53,516 nucleotides of DNA from CAYUPI01 sp964446585 (GCA_964446585.1 CAYUPI010000041.1:1-53516), one strand, 5' to 3'; positions 33,329 through 42,371 are shown, counted from the stretch's first letter. Numbers and translations are program-made. Notes: generated by a model not told the origin, from the letters alone.

Positions 33329-34327
33329 TCAATTGTAATAAAACGTAAACTGAATATTGCGGATATCCCCAACCACCCGTCGCATGTCAGACGGAAACTT
33401 TTCGTAAGGCTTCGGCTTATCGACCGCGGTCTCGCAGAGCAAGCCAGGTATCGCCCCGGCCGTATTTTCGACCACGTTCAGATCGGTAATGCTCCCGTCG
33501 TAATGGAGCCGAAATTGCAGAACCACTTTTCCGCGGTAATCGGAGGCGTACCGTTGTTGATCAAGCAGGCCGTACCAATAGCTCTGGATCGCTAACACCA
33601 GCAAATAATCGTAATCACCAAAGACGGTGGACTTGGTATCAAGAGAGGCCACCTCACGCCGACGCTCCACACCGCCTTCCTGCTGCATTTTTTCGCCCGC
33701 CAACCGGTTCTCAGCCAGCCGCGCTTTTGCTTCCTGCACGGTTTTGAACTGCTTTTTTTTCTCCTGTCCCTCGTCTTTGACGGGGTTCGGATCCGGCTTG
33801 GCCATGGTCAGGTCGCCGGGCTTGTACGTCGTCGTCGCCTTCAATTCCTCCTGCGGTTTTTTGGCTTGGGGACGCGGAGGGGTAGGCTGCAATGGAACAA
33901 ACTTTTCGCGCGGGACGTTTTCGGTTTTGACGAGTTCGGGACGTTTGCCGTCAATCTTGGGAATGCTGGTGAGGTTGTCGGGTTCCGGGTTGGCTGCCAG
34001 CGAATTCTTATTTGAGTAGAATTTTGCCTGCTTGGGCGGTTCAGGGCTGGCCTGGGCCGGGCTGACCTCCACGAACATGAGCGGCACCTCTTCCTGGGGA
34101 AGAGGTTGCGGAGGATCTTTTTTGGTCAGAACTTGCGTCAACATTTTGGACGACTTCATCCAGGCCGGCAGTTCCAGGCGCTGCCACCAACCGAAGCTTC
34201 GGCCTGTTTCATAACCCCCGAAAACCAGCAAATGAAGGCTCACAGACATAGCGAACGCCCAGGCCAGGCGCGAAGCCTCGGCCCGTTCCAGGCGCAAAGA
34301 AGACTTTGTGACGCTAGTACCGGACAT
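33329..34327 (-). CDS. TonB/TolA-like energy transducer
   Basis: 332 residues. One membrane helix (SRLAWAFAMSVSLHLLVFGG), then a long Pro/Lys-rich periplasmic span (~85-230), and a C-terminal domain ending RNIQFTFYY that starts DYDYLLVLAIQSYWYGLLDQ and has GKVVLQFRLHYDGSITDLNV. This last element is the TonB-C-like V-x-F-x-I-x-x-D-G pattern. First of the tonB-exbB-exbD set on the minus strand. It transmits proton-motive energy to outer-membrane receptors; no receptor is encoded here. Confidence 0.82.
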   Translation of the reverse strand: MSGTSVTKSSLRLERAEASRLAWAFAMSVSLHLLVFGGYETGRSFGWWQRLELPAWMKSSKMLTQVLTKKDPPQPLPQEEVPLMFVEVSPAQASPEPPKQAKFYSNKNSLAANPEPDNLTSIPKIDGKRPELVKTENVPREKFVPLQPTPPRPQAKKPQEELKATTTYKPGDLTMAKPDPNPVKDEGQEKKKQFKTVQEAKARLAENRLAGEKMQQEGGVERRREVASLDTKSTVFGDYDYLLVLAIQSYWYGLLDQQRYASDYRGKVVLQFRLHYDGSITDLNVVENTAGAIPGLLCETAVDKPKPYEKFPSDMRRVVGDIRNIQFTFYYN

Positions 34328-34478
34328 GCGCCATAATGTTGCAGCACAAATGGGGCCAGAGCAACTGTTTACGGGAGTGTCCGTGATCCTACTCGCGAAA
34401 GCCGCCGTGACGTGTCGTCGTCACCCCGGTACTTTTTTCATTTCGACCTGAGCTCGATTCCGTACTAACGTGGCGTCG

Positions 34479-37319
34479 ATGGCCAGCGACGCCCAACTCA
34501 CGCCGATGATGGCGCAGTATCGCCGCATTAGGGGCGAGCTACCCAAGGACGCGCTGCTCCTGTTTCGGCTGGGTGATTTTTACGAAATGTTTTTCGAGGA
34601 CGCGCAGGTCGGAGCGCAATTGCTGAACGTCGCGCTGACCAAACGCGGCGCAGTCCCCATGTGCGGCATCCCGTTCCATGCGGCGAACGCCTACCTTAGC
34701 CGGTTGCTGCGGGCGGGACGCAAGGTCGCCATTTGTGACCAGATGGAAGAGGCGCGGCCGGGTCAACTGGTCAAACGCGAAGTGACTCAGATTCTCAGCC
34801 CGGGCACGCATTTTGACGAGCGGATGCTGGCGGCCGAGCGGAACAACTTTCTAGGAGCCGTTTATGCCGTGGGCCGGACTTATGGGCTGGCGGTGGCGGA
34901 TTTGACGACGGGAGATTTTCGGACGACTGAAGTTGAAGGAGAGAACGCCGTGATGACGGAGCTTCAGCGGCTTCGGCCGGCGGAAATCATTTATCCCGCT
35001 GAAGCGACGGGCGTGCGGGATTTACTCGCGACAGGAAATCGCCGAGGAACGGCGGAAACGCTGCCCCCTGGCCCTTCCGCCTCTGACAGGCCGCGGAGCG
35101 TTCCATCCGGCGGCGGCGTGTCTGGCTCCGCTCCCATCTCTCCCAACTCGGTTACCAAGGCGAGCCCTGGTTTGGAGAAAGGAAACCGCTTCTCCTGGCA
35201 CGGAGCTGCAGCTCCGTTCGGCTGGATTGTCAATGGATATGAGGATTGGGTGTTTGCGCCGGAGACTGCGGTGTACACAGTTCGGGAGCACTTTAAGGTC
35301 GCCTCTCTGGATGGGTTCGGACTGAAAGACCGCGCTGCGGCTACCGGCGCGGCCGGGGCTGTGCTGCATTACCTGACGCAGCATCTGCGCCGCGAGGCCA
35401 GCAACCTCACGCGGCTTTCTTTTTACCAAAGAACCGATTTCCTGACGATCGACTTCACGACCTTGCGGCATTTGGAAATCCTTGAGCCTTTGCACCAGGA
35501 TTCTCCGCGCAACGCTTCGCTCTATGGTGCGCTCAATCGCACGGTCACACCCATGGGCGCGCGCCGCCTGCGCGATTGGCTGTCACAACCGCTGGCGACG
35601 GTTCAGCCCATTCAACAACGCCAGGAAGCAGTGCAACTGTTCATCGATCATCCCGCTGCCTTAGAGGATTTACGCACGGAGTTGGCCCACGTACGCGACC
35701 TGGAACGCACGCTCGGCCGCCTGAGCGTCGGGACTGGCAACGCGCGCGACATGGTCGCTCTGCGGCTGGCATTGGAGCAAATCCCGGGGCTGAAGAAGAC
35801 GCTGGAGAACTTGCTCCGGCCGCAGGCTTCAGCTTCCGGCGAATCACTCCGCGAGTTCCAAAACCCGGAATCGTCCAGTGGGAACCGTGACGGAGCCGAA
35901 CCTGTTCGCTCCCTGGCGGAGGAGTTGCAATCTCAAATCGTCGAAGTGCCGGAACTAGTGGAGTTGATAGCGCGCGCGATTGTGGATGAGCCGCCCCTGG
36001 CGGTGAAGGAAGGCGGTCTTATCCGGGATGGCTTCGATCCGGCCCTGGACGAACTGCGCATCGCTATGCGCGGCGGCAAGGACTGGATTGCTAAACTGCA
36101 GCAGGATGAAATCACGCGCACGGGCATCTCGTCGCTCAAAGTGCGCTTCAACTCGGTTTTTGGTTATTACATCGAAGTCACAAAAGCGAACCTGGAGAAA
36201 GTGCCAGGCGACTACGTTCGCAAACAAACCATCGCGAACGGCGAGCGCTTCATAACACCAGAGCTCAAAGCAATGGAGAGCAAAATCCTCGGGGCCGAAG
36301 AACGAAGCGTGAAGCTCGAATACGAGTTATTTCAGCGAGTGCGCGAGGAGGTGCTGGGCCGCCTGCCCGAGATCCAAAGGACGGCCGCCGCTTTGGCCCG
36401 GGTGGACGTGCTCGGCGCTTTCGCCGAGACCGCCCGGCTCTACAATTATTGCCGCCCACAGATCGGTGATGATGGGATTTTATCGATCAGCGAGGGAAGG
36501 CATCCGGTGCTCGAGCAAAGTCTGAGCGAAGAGCGTTTCGTGCCGAACGATGCTGCTATGGCCGGATCGGAGATCTCCTCTCCCCAACCCCCTCCTGCTA
36601 AGGAGGAGAGGGAGAGCCAGCGTCGCCCAGAATTTCCGCAGATTGCCCTAATTACCGGCCCGAACATGGCCGGCAAAAGCACTTATATCCGGCAGGTCAC
36701 GCTCCTCACATTGCTGGCACACACCGGTTCGTTCATCCCAGCAGCAGAAGCGCGGATTGATTTGGTGGACCGCATTTTCACGCGCATCGGCGCAAGTGAT
36801 GATCTGGCCCGCGGCCAGTCCACTTTCATGGTCGAGATGTGCGAGACCGCCAACATTCTGAACAATGCCACGCCGCGGAGTCTGATCATTCTCGACGAAA
36901 TTGGGCGCGGCACGAGCACCTTTGACGGGTTGAGCCTGGCGTGGAGCATCGTCGAACACCTGCACAATCAGGTGGGCGCCAAGACGTTGTTTGCCACGCA
37001 CTACCACGAAGTGACGGAGCTGGCCGCACGATTGCCCCGGCTCAAGAACTTCAATGTCGCCGTGCGCGAATGGCACGATCAGATCGTTTTCCTGCGCAAA
37101 ATAGTCGAGGGTGGCACTGACAAGAGCTATGGCATCCAGGTCGCACGGCTCGCCGGGGTGCCCAAAACTGTTCTGGAGCGGGCAAAGGAAATTTTGGGAA
37201 ATCTCGAAGCCTCCGAGCTGACGCCGGAAGGCAACGTGCGCCAAGCGACGCGACGGGAGCGAGACCGCCAGCGGTTGCAGCAACTTCCTCCGCCTCCGCA
37301 GATGGATTTGTTCGGCTAA
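34479..37319 (+). CDS. mutS: DNA mismatch repair ATPase MutS, with extra insertions
   Basis: 946 residues, about 80-100 longer than usual. Start ATG 34479; a GTG at 34470 adds three. Mismatch-binding domain: FRLGDFYEMFFEDA with Phe-x-Glu in DFYEMFF. Clamp domain and ATPase: Walker A GPNMAGKST (~726), then SDDLARGQSTFMVEMCETAN, Walker B SLIILDEIGRGTSTFDG and LFATHYHEVTEL. Three insertions: ~184-249 (Pro/Ser-rich, with an 18-bp perfect palindrome in the DNA), ~448-480, and ~693-718 just before Walker A, which is a family B repeat. Convergent with the Sel1 gene, the two stop codons sharing bases. Confidence 0.95.
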   Translation: MASDAQLTPMMAQYRRIRGELPKDALLLFRLGDFYEMFFEDAQVGAQLLNVALTKRGAVPMCGIPFHAANAYLSRLLRAGRKVAICDQMEEARPGQLVKREVTQILSPGTHFDERMLAAERNNFLGAVYAVGRTYGLAVADLTTGDFRTTEVEGENAVMTELQRLRPAEIIYPAEATGVRDLLATGNRRGTAETLPPGPSASDRPRSVPSGGGVSGSAPISPNSVTKASPGLEKGNRFSWHGAAAPFGWIVNGYEDWVFAPETAVYTVREHFKVASLDGFGLKDRAAATGAAGAVLHYLTQHLRREASNLTRLSFYQRTDFLTIDFTTLRHLEILEPLHQDSPRNASLYGALNRTVTPMGARRLRDWLSQPLATVQPIQQRQEAVQLFIDHPAALEDLRTELAHVRDLERTLGRLSVGTGNARDMVALRLALEQIPGLKKTLENLLRPQASASGESLREFQNPESSSGNRDGAEPVRSLAEELQSQIVEVPELVELIARAIVDEPPLAVKEGGLIRDGFDPALDELRIAMRGGKDWIAKLQQDEITRTGISSLKVRFNSVFGYYIEVTKANLEKVPGDYVRKQTIANGERFITPELKAMESKILGAEERSVKLEYELFQRVREEVLGRLPEIQRTAAALARVDVLGAFAETARLYNYCRPQIGDDGILSISEGRHPVLEQSLSEERFVPNDAAMAGSEISSPQPPPAKEERESQRRPEFPQIALITGPNMAGKSTYIRQVTLLTLLAHTGSFIPAAEARIDLVDRIFTRIGASDDLARGQSTFMVEMCETANILNNATPRSLIILDEIGRGTSTFDGLSLAWSIVEHLHNQVGAKTLFATHYHEVTELAARLPRLKNFNVAVREWHDQIVFLRKIVEGGTDKSYGIQVARLAGVPKTVLERAKEILGNLEASELTPEGNVRQATRRERDRQRLQQLPPPPQMDLFG
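35194..35226. repeat. Palindrome inside mutS, coding for an extra loop
   Basis: ACGGAGCTGCAGCTCCGT is a perfect 18-base palindrome, flanked by GGCTCC-type words. It sits in the insertion at residues ~184-249 and reads as HGAAAPFG in the protein. Confidence 0.6.
36571..36616. repeat. Family B repeat inside the mutS reading frame
   Basis: Core CTCTCCCCAACCCCCTCCTG then CTAAGGAGGAGAGGGAGAG. The inverse of the single copy at 38195-38236 aligns with it over nearly the whole length. It codes for SSPQPPPAKEERES and is in frame, just upstream of Walker A. Confidence 0.85.
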
Positions 37320-38047
37320 GCCGGTGTGATTCCAAGCCCGGCCTCGCCTGCCGCCTGCGGTGTTGCTTCGCCCTCTGCCGCGGCACGCTCCGCGGCTTCC
37401 AAGGTCGCGTAATAAACCCCGAGATTATGCTGCGCGGTTTTGTCGCCTTGCCGGGCCGCTTTGCAGAACCATTTGACGGCTTCCCGCACATTTTGCGGCA
37501 CGCCCCGGCCGGTTTCGTAGCACAAACCCAGGTTGCATTGAGCGGGAGCGCATTCCTGATCCGCCGCCAGCCGGTACCACTTCACCGCTTCCTCGAAGTT
37601 TTGAGGGACGACCTGGCCCGTCTCGTAGAACACCCCTAAATTGAACTGAGCTTGCGGTTCGCCCTGTTCGGCCGCTTCGTGATACCACTTAACCGCCTCG
37701 GCGTAATTTTGTGGCACACCCTGGCCAGTTTCGTAAAGAACGCCCAGGTTAAACTGCGCAGCGGGATCACCCTGCTCGGCAGCTTCGCGAAACCACTTGG
37801 CGGCCTGCCCGTATTCTTGCGGCACACCCTGGCCATTCTGGTAGCAGAAGCCCAAATAACATTGGGCTGCGGCATCGTTCTGTTCCGCCGCCCGACGGAA
37901 CCTTCTGATGGCTTCCTGATAATCCTGCTGCACCCCCTGCCCGGTCTGATAACAAACGCCCAGGTAACATTGTGCGGCCGGGTCGCCCTCTTGGGCGGCC
38001 TTGCGCATTTCATCAAATGACTGCCAGGTCCGGCGATTTGTCTGCAT
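37316..38047 (-). CDS. Sel1-like repeat protein
   Basis: 243 residues: about six Sel1-type units of 36 residues, each like AAQCYLGVCYQTGQGVQQDY and AIRRFRRAAEQ; units 2-6 share A-x-x-x-L-G-x-x-Y-x-x-G-x-G-V. The C terminus is Ala/Glu-rich. Sel1 repeats fold as helical pairs and mediate protein contacts. No signal peptide, so cytoplasmic. Convergent with mutS; the two stop codons share two bases. Confidence 0.88.
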   Translation of the reverse strand: MQTNRRTWQSFDEMRKAAQEGDPAAQCYLGVCYQTGQGVQQDYQEAIRRFRRAAEQNDAAAQCYLGFCYQNGQGVPQEYGQAAKWFREAAEQGDPAAQFNLGVLYETGQGVPQNYAEAVKWYHEAAEQGEPQAQFNLGVFYETGQVVPQNFEEAVKWYRLAADQECAPAQCNLGLCYETGRGVPQNVREAVKWFCKAARQGDKTAQHNLGVYYATLEAAERAAAEGEATPQAAGEAGLGITPA

Positions 38048-38194
38048 GGCTCAACTATCACTTTCGAATGTTCAGCCGCCTGGACCGAAAGCCTTCGTTA
38101 GTTTCGTCCGGCGCGCGCAAACCAGAATAATTTGAAACCTCCAAAATTCAAGTTGAATTGACCGTGACGAGCATCGATGAGGGCGCGGCGAGAA

Positions 38195-38236
38195 TCTCCC
38201 CCTCTCCTCCTCTAGAGGAGAGGGTTGGGGAGAGCA
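38195..38236. repeat. Family B repeat, single copy
   Basis: TCTCCCCCTCTCCTCCTCTA then GAGGAGAGGGTTGGGGAGAG, a hairpin close to the end of the GFA gene. Its inverse is nearly identical to the segment in mutS at 36577-36616. Confidence 0.8.
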
Positions 38237-38254
38237 GGCCGAGTCACCCCAGGT

Positions 38255-38665
38255 TTACGCGCCCGATTTGGAAGATCTTGCCCGCGCGTAACTCGGCAAA
38301 TTGTCGGCGAGAAGCACCCACGGAATTCGATCCTCAACCCACGTATGGTCCTGCGGCGAAATCGATTCGGGCTGATCGAAACTGCAAACCGTCACATCGA
38401 CTTCCTCCGCCTCCGCCGTGGCCTTGAATGTCAATTGAGTGCCACAAGCCGGGCAAAACGAGCGCCAGCGCCCAGTCCACTCCAACTCACGCGGCTGACC
38501 TCGAGTGAAGCGGAACTCGATCCGGCGAAACGAAGCCCAACTCAAGAACGGTGCTCCGGCGCTGCGGCGGCAATCGGCGCAGTGACAATGGGTAATGTTA
38601 TACGGCCGGCCGGCCGCCTCGTAACGCACTGCCCCGCACAAGCAACCACCGCAAATGACGCTCAT
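38255..38665 (-). CDS. GFA/CENP-V-family zinc protein
   Basis: 136 residues. Zinc-binding cysteines: CGGCLCGAVRYEA at the N terminus, CHCADCRRSAGAPF, and FCPACGTQLTF, the three clusters of the glutathione-dependent formaldehyde-activating (GFA) family. Most members lack formaldehyde activity, so the name only indicates the fold. It sits 19 bases downstream of the DUF1697 gene on the same strand, so the two are likely one transcript. Confidence 0.88.
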   Translation of the reverse strand: MSVICGGCLCGAVRYEAAGRPYNITHCHCADCRRSAGAPFLSWASFRRIEFRFTRGQPRELEWTGRWRSFCPACGTQLTFKATAEAEEVDVTVCSFDQPESISPQDHTWVEDRIPWVLLADNLPSYARARSSKSGA

Positions 38666-38684
38666 GGATTGGTAAATTGTCAGC

Positions 38685-39269
38685 TTAGCGGCCTCGTGCT
38701 TTGCTGACTGCCGTCGAAGTTTCTTGCTCAGCAGCGGCCGCGTTCAAGATCCGGAGAATTGTATTCCAGTTCCGCGTGGTGACCTTTCGACCAAATTCCT
38801 TTTCGAGAACAATCATCAAGTCCGTCGTATGAAACTGCGGCGACACTTTTATGACGCTGCAGACTTCCCGGTCGGAGATACGCGGCGTTTTGAAATCCTT
38901 AGCAATGGCCTCAAACCGCGCGTTCTGGCCTGGCTTTGATTTCTGCGAAAGAAAAGTGACGTAAAGCTGGGTTTGTGGAGCGATTTTGACTGCTTTGAAA
39001 GGGTCAACTGCGGCGAGTTTCTGGAGTTCGGAGATCGAACGGACCAGCACGCCGATTTCATGGCCGAAGGCCTTTCTCAAATTGTCCTCGATCCTTTCGG
39101 CGGCTGGTTCCGCTTTGTCGGCACCTGACTCGAAGAGCACATTTCCACTGGCGAGCAGGGTCCTCACCTTTTGAAATCCCATGTCCTTAAATGCTGCGCG
39201 GAGGTCTTCCATCTTGATCGGCTTGCGTCCGCCGACGTTGATGCCTCGCAAAAAGGCAACAAAGGACAT
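38685..39269 (-). CDS. DUF1697-family protein
   Basis: 194 residues from ATG 39269 (a GTG at 39293 would add eight). Family start MSFVAFLRGINVGGRKPIKM, then MGFQKVRTLLASGNVLFESG and YVTFLSQKSKP, with TTRNWNTILRIL at the end. DUF1697 proteins are common in soil and free-living bacteria and have no proven function. Co-directional with the GFA gene downstream and 100 bases from the DUF1579-like gene. Confidence 0.85.
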   Translation of the reverse strand: MSFVAFLRGINVGGRKPIKMEDLRAAFKDMGFQKVRTLLASGNVLFESGADKAEPAAERIEDNLRKAFGHEIGVLVRSISELQKLAAVDPFKAVKIAPQTQLYVTFLSQKSKPGQNARFEAIAKDFKTPRISDREVCSVIKVSPQFHTTDLMIVLEKEFGRKVTTRNWNTILRILNAAAAEQETSTAVSKARGR

Positions 39270-39369
39270 CGCGCGCGGTTCGCGAGAGCTCACAATTGCT
39301 TTCGGTTCGGTTCGAGAACTGCCGGCCTTCGCAGCCGCGCTATGCGAAGGCCGTGGACGATTTCGACAA

Positions 39370-39969
39370 TCACGCCTTTACCCGCTTCAGCACAAACGGA
39401 TGGCTGTCCTTGGCTTTCCCGTCCTCGAACAGCTTCCAATCCTGCACGATCGAGTCCGGGCCTTCGAACGTGATCGAAAGCGAATGCATGTGCATTTCGG
39501 ATTTGGCATCGATCCCACAGGTAGAGTCAAAATCGAACCGCAGGGTCTTGGCGTCGGACGACTCGAGCAACATGGCGGGACGATTGGCCAGCATGCAATA
39601 ATGCGTCAGGGCCAGCTTGCCGTTTTTGTCATGGTAAATCGTCACCATCTCTTTGGGCGTGCTTTCGAAGATGCGTTCTTCAATGGCGCTGCCGCCGGAA
39701 ATGACGCGGTATTGGACGGTCATTTCCATTGGGCCCTGGCCCATGTCGGCCTTGCCCTTCCAAGTGCCTGCGAGGGTTTTCATCCGCTCGAACTCGGGCG
39801 AGCCTTTATAGACTTTGTCGGGTTCAGCCGCCGAAAGCGGACCGGCTGCGGCGAGCACAAGGCACGAGAGGAGCGCGAGCCGAACCACAATGATTTGGAT
39901 GGAGGAGTAGTGTGGTTTGTTTGCGACAACTGACGGTGAATAATTATTTGTAACGCTTTTCATAGGCAT
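39370..39969 (-). CDS. Exported DUF1579-like protein
   Basis: 199 residues. Signal peptide IIVVRLALLSCLVLAAAGPL. The mature part begins around KVYKGSPEFERMKTLAGTWK then MTVQYRVISGGSAIEERIFE, LALTHYCMLANRPAMLLESS and FEGPDSIVQDWKLFEDGKAK. This is the lipocalin-like pattern I know from DUF1579-type secreted proteins. ATGs at 39969 and 39963 fit equally. Function unknown. The 100 bases before the DUF1697 gene hold no clear promoter. Confidence 0.7.
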   Translation of the reverse strand: MPMKSVTNNYSPSVVANKPHYSSIQIIVVRLALLSCLVLAAAGPLSAAEPDKVYKGSPEFERMKTLAGTWKGKADMGQGPMEMTVQYRVISGGSAIEERIFESTPKEMVTIYHDKNGKLALTHYCMLANRPAMLLESSDAKTLRFDFDSTCGIDAKSEMHMHSLSITFEGPDSIVQDWKLFEDGKAKDSHPFVLKRVKA

Positions 39970-40110
39970 AATCTTCGTCTGTCTGGTTGATAAGTGCTTA
40001 GTCGCCCTATCTATACCACAGAGGGGTGATTTTTGTCAGGAGAATTTGCGCAGAACTGCAAAGAGACTTTTCGGTTTCTAGCTCGGCCAGTTTGCCGTTA
40101 AATTGCGTTG

Positions 40111-41382
40111 ATGACTCCCTCGAGCATCACATTTTGGGTGGTCGTGTGCCTGGTCTTTGCCAAATGGGTGGCCGAGCTATGGCTGAATTCTCTGAACCGC
40201 CATCATGTGCGCGCCCATGCGGGCGCAGTGCCGGAAGCCTTCCACGACATAGTGGACGAGGCGACATACGCCAAATCCGTCAGCTATACGCTGGCCAAAG
40301 CACGTTTGGATCAAATCGACACGACCTATGAAGCGGCGCTGTTGCTCGTCGTGCTGGTTAGCGGAGTTTTGCCCTGGGGACACGCTCTGGCCATTCATCG
40401 GCTCGGCGGCTCAGTGTGGGCCATGGCCGCGTTTCTTTTTCTGGCGGGCGTGGCGCTTTCGTTGCCCGGATTGCCCATCGAATGGTACTATCAATTCCGT
40501 CTCGAACAACGGTTCGGGTTTAACACGACCACGCAAACAGTCTGGTGGATGGATCGCCTGAAAGGTTTGTTCCTCGGCTTAGTCCTTGGTTACCCGCTTC
40601 TGGTGTTGGTATTGAAGCTGGTGGAATGGACTGGCGGCTGGTGGTGGTTCTGGGCCTGGACGGCATTGCTGCTTTTTCAGGTTCTGCTGTCGGTGCTCGC
40701 CCCGGTTCTTATCCTGCCGCTGTTCAATCGGTTCACGCCGTTGCCGGAGGGCAGCTTGCGCGAGCGCCTCTTGCGACTGGCGGACCAGACGCAGTTCCGC
40801 GCACGTGGCATTCAGGTTATGGACGGCAGCAAACGTTCACGGCATTCGAACGCATTCTTCACCGGGTTCGGCAGGTTCCGAAAAATCGTGCTGTTCGACA
40901 CGTTAACCGAACAACTGGCCGAGCCGGAACTGGAAGCCGTGCTGGCACACGAAATCGGGCACTTTAAGAAAAAACACATTCCGAAAACGCTATTGATTTC
41001 TGCGCTGGTCTCGCTGGCGGGATTCTATGTCATCTCCCTTCTGGCAAAACAGGACTGGTTTTATCGCGCGTTCGGCTTCGCGCAGGGAAATATCGCGCCA
41101 GCTCTCTTGTTGTTTGGCCTGTTGGCTGGAGTCGTGACATTTTGGTTCTCGCCGTTGGCTCATTGGTGGTCGCGCCGCTACGAATATCAGGCTGACGAAT
41201 TTGCCGCAGGCGTGATCGGCGAACCGCATCCCCTGGTCCGCGCGCTGCGGAAATTGACCGAAAAGAACCTCAGCAATTTGACGCCTCACCCGGTTTACAG
41301 CGGATTTTACTACTCACATCCGACATTGCTCGAGCGGGAACGGGCACTGGCGGGTCGGTCTCCCCTGCGGAATCCCTCCTAA
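40111..41382 (+). CDS. M48 family (Ste24/CAAX-like) membrane metalloprotease
   Basis: 423 residues with about seven membrane helices. Zinc motif HEIGH (~280) in EAVLAHEIGHFKKKHIPKTL, with the third ligand Glu in YEYQADEFAAGVIGEP. The N-terminal region LNSLNRHHVRAHAGAVPEAF and SVSYTLAKARLDQIDTTYE matches the Ste24 peptidase of eukaryotes and many bacteria. In bacteria the likely role is degradation of misfolded or lipidated membrane proteins. Ends 80 bases before the ECF sigma gene start. Confidence 0.92.
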   Translation: MTPSSITFWVVVCLVFAKWVAELWLNSLNRHHVRAHAGAVPEAFHDIVDEATYAKSVSYTLAKARLDQIDTTYEAALLLVVLVSGVLPWGHALAIHRLGGSVWAMAAFLFLAGVALSLPGLPIEWYYQFRLEQRFGFNTTTQTVWWMDRLKGLFLGLVLGYPLLVLVLKLVEWTGGWWWFWAWTALLLFQVLLSVLAPVLILPLFNRFTPLPEGSLRERLLRLADQTQFRARGIQVMDGSKRSRHSNAFFTGFGRFRKIVLFDTLTEQLAEPELEAVLAHEIGHFKKKHIPKTLLISALVSLAGFYVISLLAKQDWFYRAFGFAQGNIAPALLLFGLLAGVVTFWFSPLAHWWSRRYEYQADEFAAGVIGEPHPLVRALRKLTEKNLSNLTPHPVYSGFYYSHPTLLERERALAGRSPLRNPS

Positions 41383-41462
41383 TCTGCTTGGCTTCAACGG
41401 CTTGCGTTTCCGCAATAATCTTTATACAAATTCTTCATACTGGGTGTCTATCCAGTGGATTC

Positions 41463-42023
41463 GTGAGCAGCGATCAATCATGCGGGTGGTGCGAAGCCTT
41501 GTATCGAGCCAAAGCGGCCGATCTGATCCTTTATGGGCGGGCGCTGGGCTTGCGCCACGCCGAAGCTGAGGACGTTCTACACGGGACGTTCCTCGCTCTC
41601 GTGCAGCGAACCGAGCCGCCCCAAAATGCGGAGCACTACTGCGTCCGCAGCTTCCGCCACCAGGCCCTGAATTATCGCCGGAATTTGTGGCGTCGCCTGA
41701 CGCGCGAACTGGAATCAAAACGCTGGTTCGAAAGATCGCCTAATGAGACCCCCGCCGAACGCAGTGCAATGCGCTGCCTGGCTGAATTGCCGCGCGAGCA
41801 GCGTGAAGTCATCGTCCTGAAAATCTGGCATGAATACACTTTCGACCAAATCGGCGAGCTTCTCGAAGTTTCGCCGAATACCGCCGCAGGCCGTTACCGT
41901 TATGGCCTGCAGAAACTCAAGCTGTGCCTGAAGGGAGCCGAATATGAACAGTATGAACGAAATGAACGAGTTGGAGAGTCAATTGCGCTCGTGGGTGCCG
42001 CGCCGCCCCTCGTCGAGCTTTAG
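41463..42023 (+). CDS. ECF-type RNA polymerase sigma factor
   Basis: 186 residues from GTG 41463. Region 2: KAADLILYGRALGLRHAEAE, DVLHGTFLALVQ and YCVRSFRHQALNYRRNLWRR. Region 4: LAELPREQREVIVLKIWHEY, TFDQIGELLEVSPNTAAGRY, RYGLQKLKLCL, a helix-turn-helix for -35 recognition. An in-frame frame reaches up to 41388 with a TTG. The end overlaps the start of the next gene by 80 bases, in another frame. A putative anti-sigma partner follows; targets unknown. Confidence 0.85.
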   Translation: MSSDQSCGWCEALYRAKAADLILYGRALGLRHAEAEDVLHGTFLALVQRTEPPQNAEHYCVRSFRHQALNYRRNLWRRLTRELESKRWFERSPNETPAERSAMRCLAELPREQREVIVLKIWHEYTFDQIGELLEVSPNTAAGRYRYGLQKLKLCLKGAEYEQYERNERVGESIALVGAAPPLVEL

Positions 42024-42369
42024 ACGGCGTTGGGCCGCCTCACAACAGGCGGCGGCGTTGGCCGTCGGTGCCCCTGTCATTACCGATCCGCCCGTGCCGG
42101 GTTTCCGTCTGCGCTGGCTGGCGCCTGCCACCGCCGCACTGGTGCTGCTCTGCGTGCTGTTTAGCCAGCGCGAAGGCGGCAGCGCCGGCGGCGCGACCAA
42201 TTCAGGGCCGCTTGTCGCCATGATCCTGAGTAATCACAGCGTGGCGGCCTATCTGCCCGGTAAGATTCAGCGCGAGAATACCCCGCCGGCTGACACTTTT
42301 GAATGGACAAACGGCAGCGGTTCCACTTCTAGTATCCGTTCGCTTTCGGGACCGAAGGCGCAAAACTAA
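41944..42369 (+). CDS. Putative anti-sigma factor (single-span membrane protein)
   Basis: 141 residues, overlapping the sigma gene. Basic N-terminal cytoplasmic part (ELESQLRSWVPRRPSSSFRR), one membrane helix around 57-72 (RLRWLAPATAALVLLCVLFS), and a Ser/Thr-rich outer part. No zinc-binding H-x3-C-x2-C. Assigned by position next to the ECF sigma gene and by topology, which is the anti-sigma pattern, but no sequence motif proves it. Its TAA lies only 2 bases before the next gene's ATG, so all three genes are co-transcribed. Confidence 0.6.
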   Translation: MNSMNEMNELESQLRSWVPRRPSSSFRRRWAASQQAAALAVGAPVITDPPVPGFRLRWLAPATAALVLLCVLFSQREGGSAGGATNSGPLVAMILSNHSVAAYLPGKIQRENTPPADTFEWTNGSGSTSSIRSLSGPKAQN

Positions 42370-42371
42370 AA

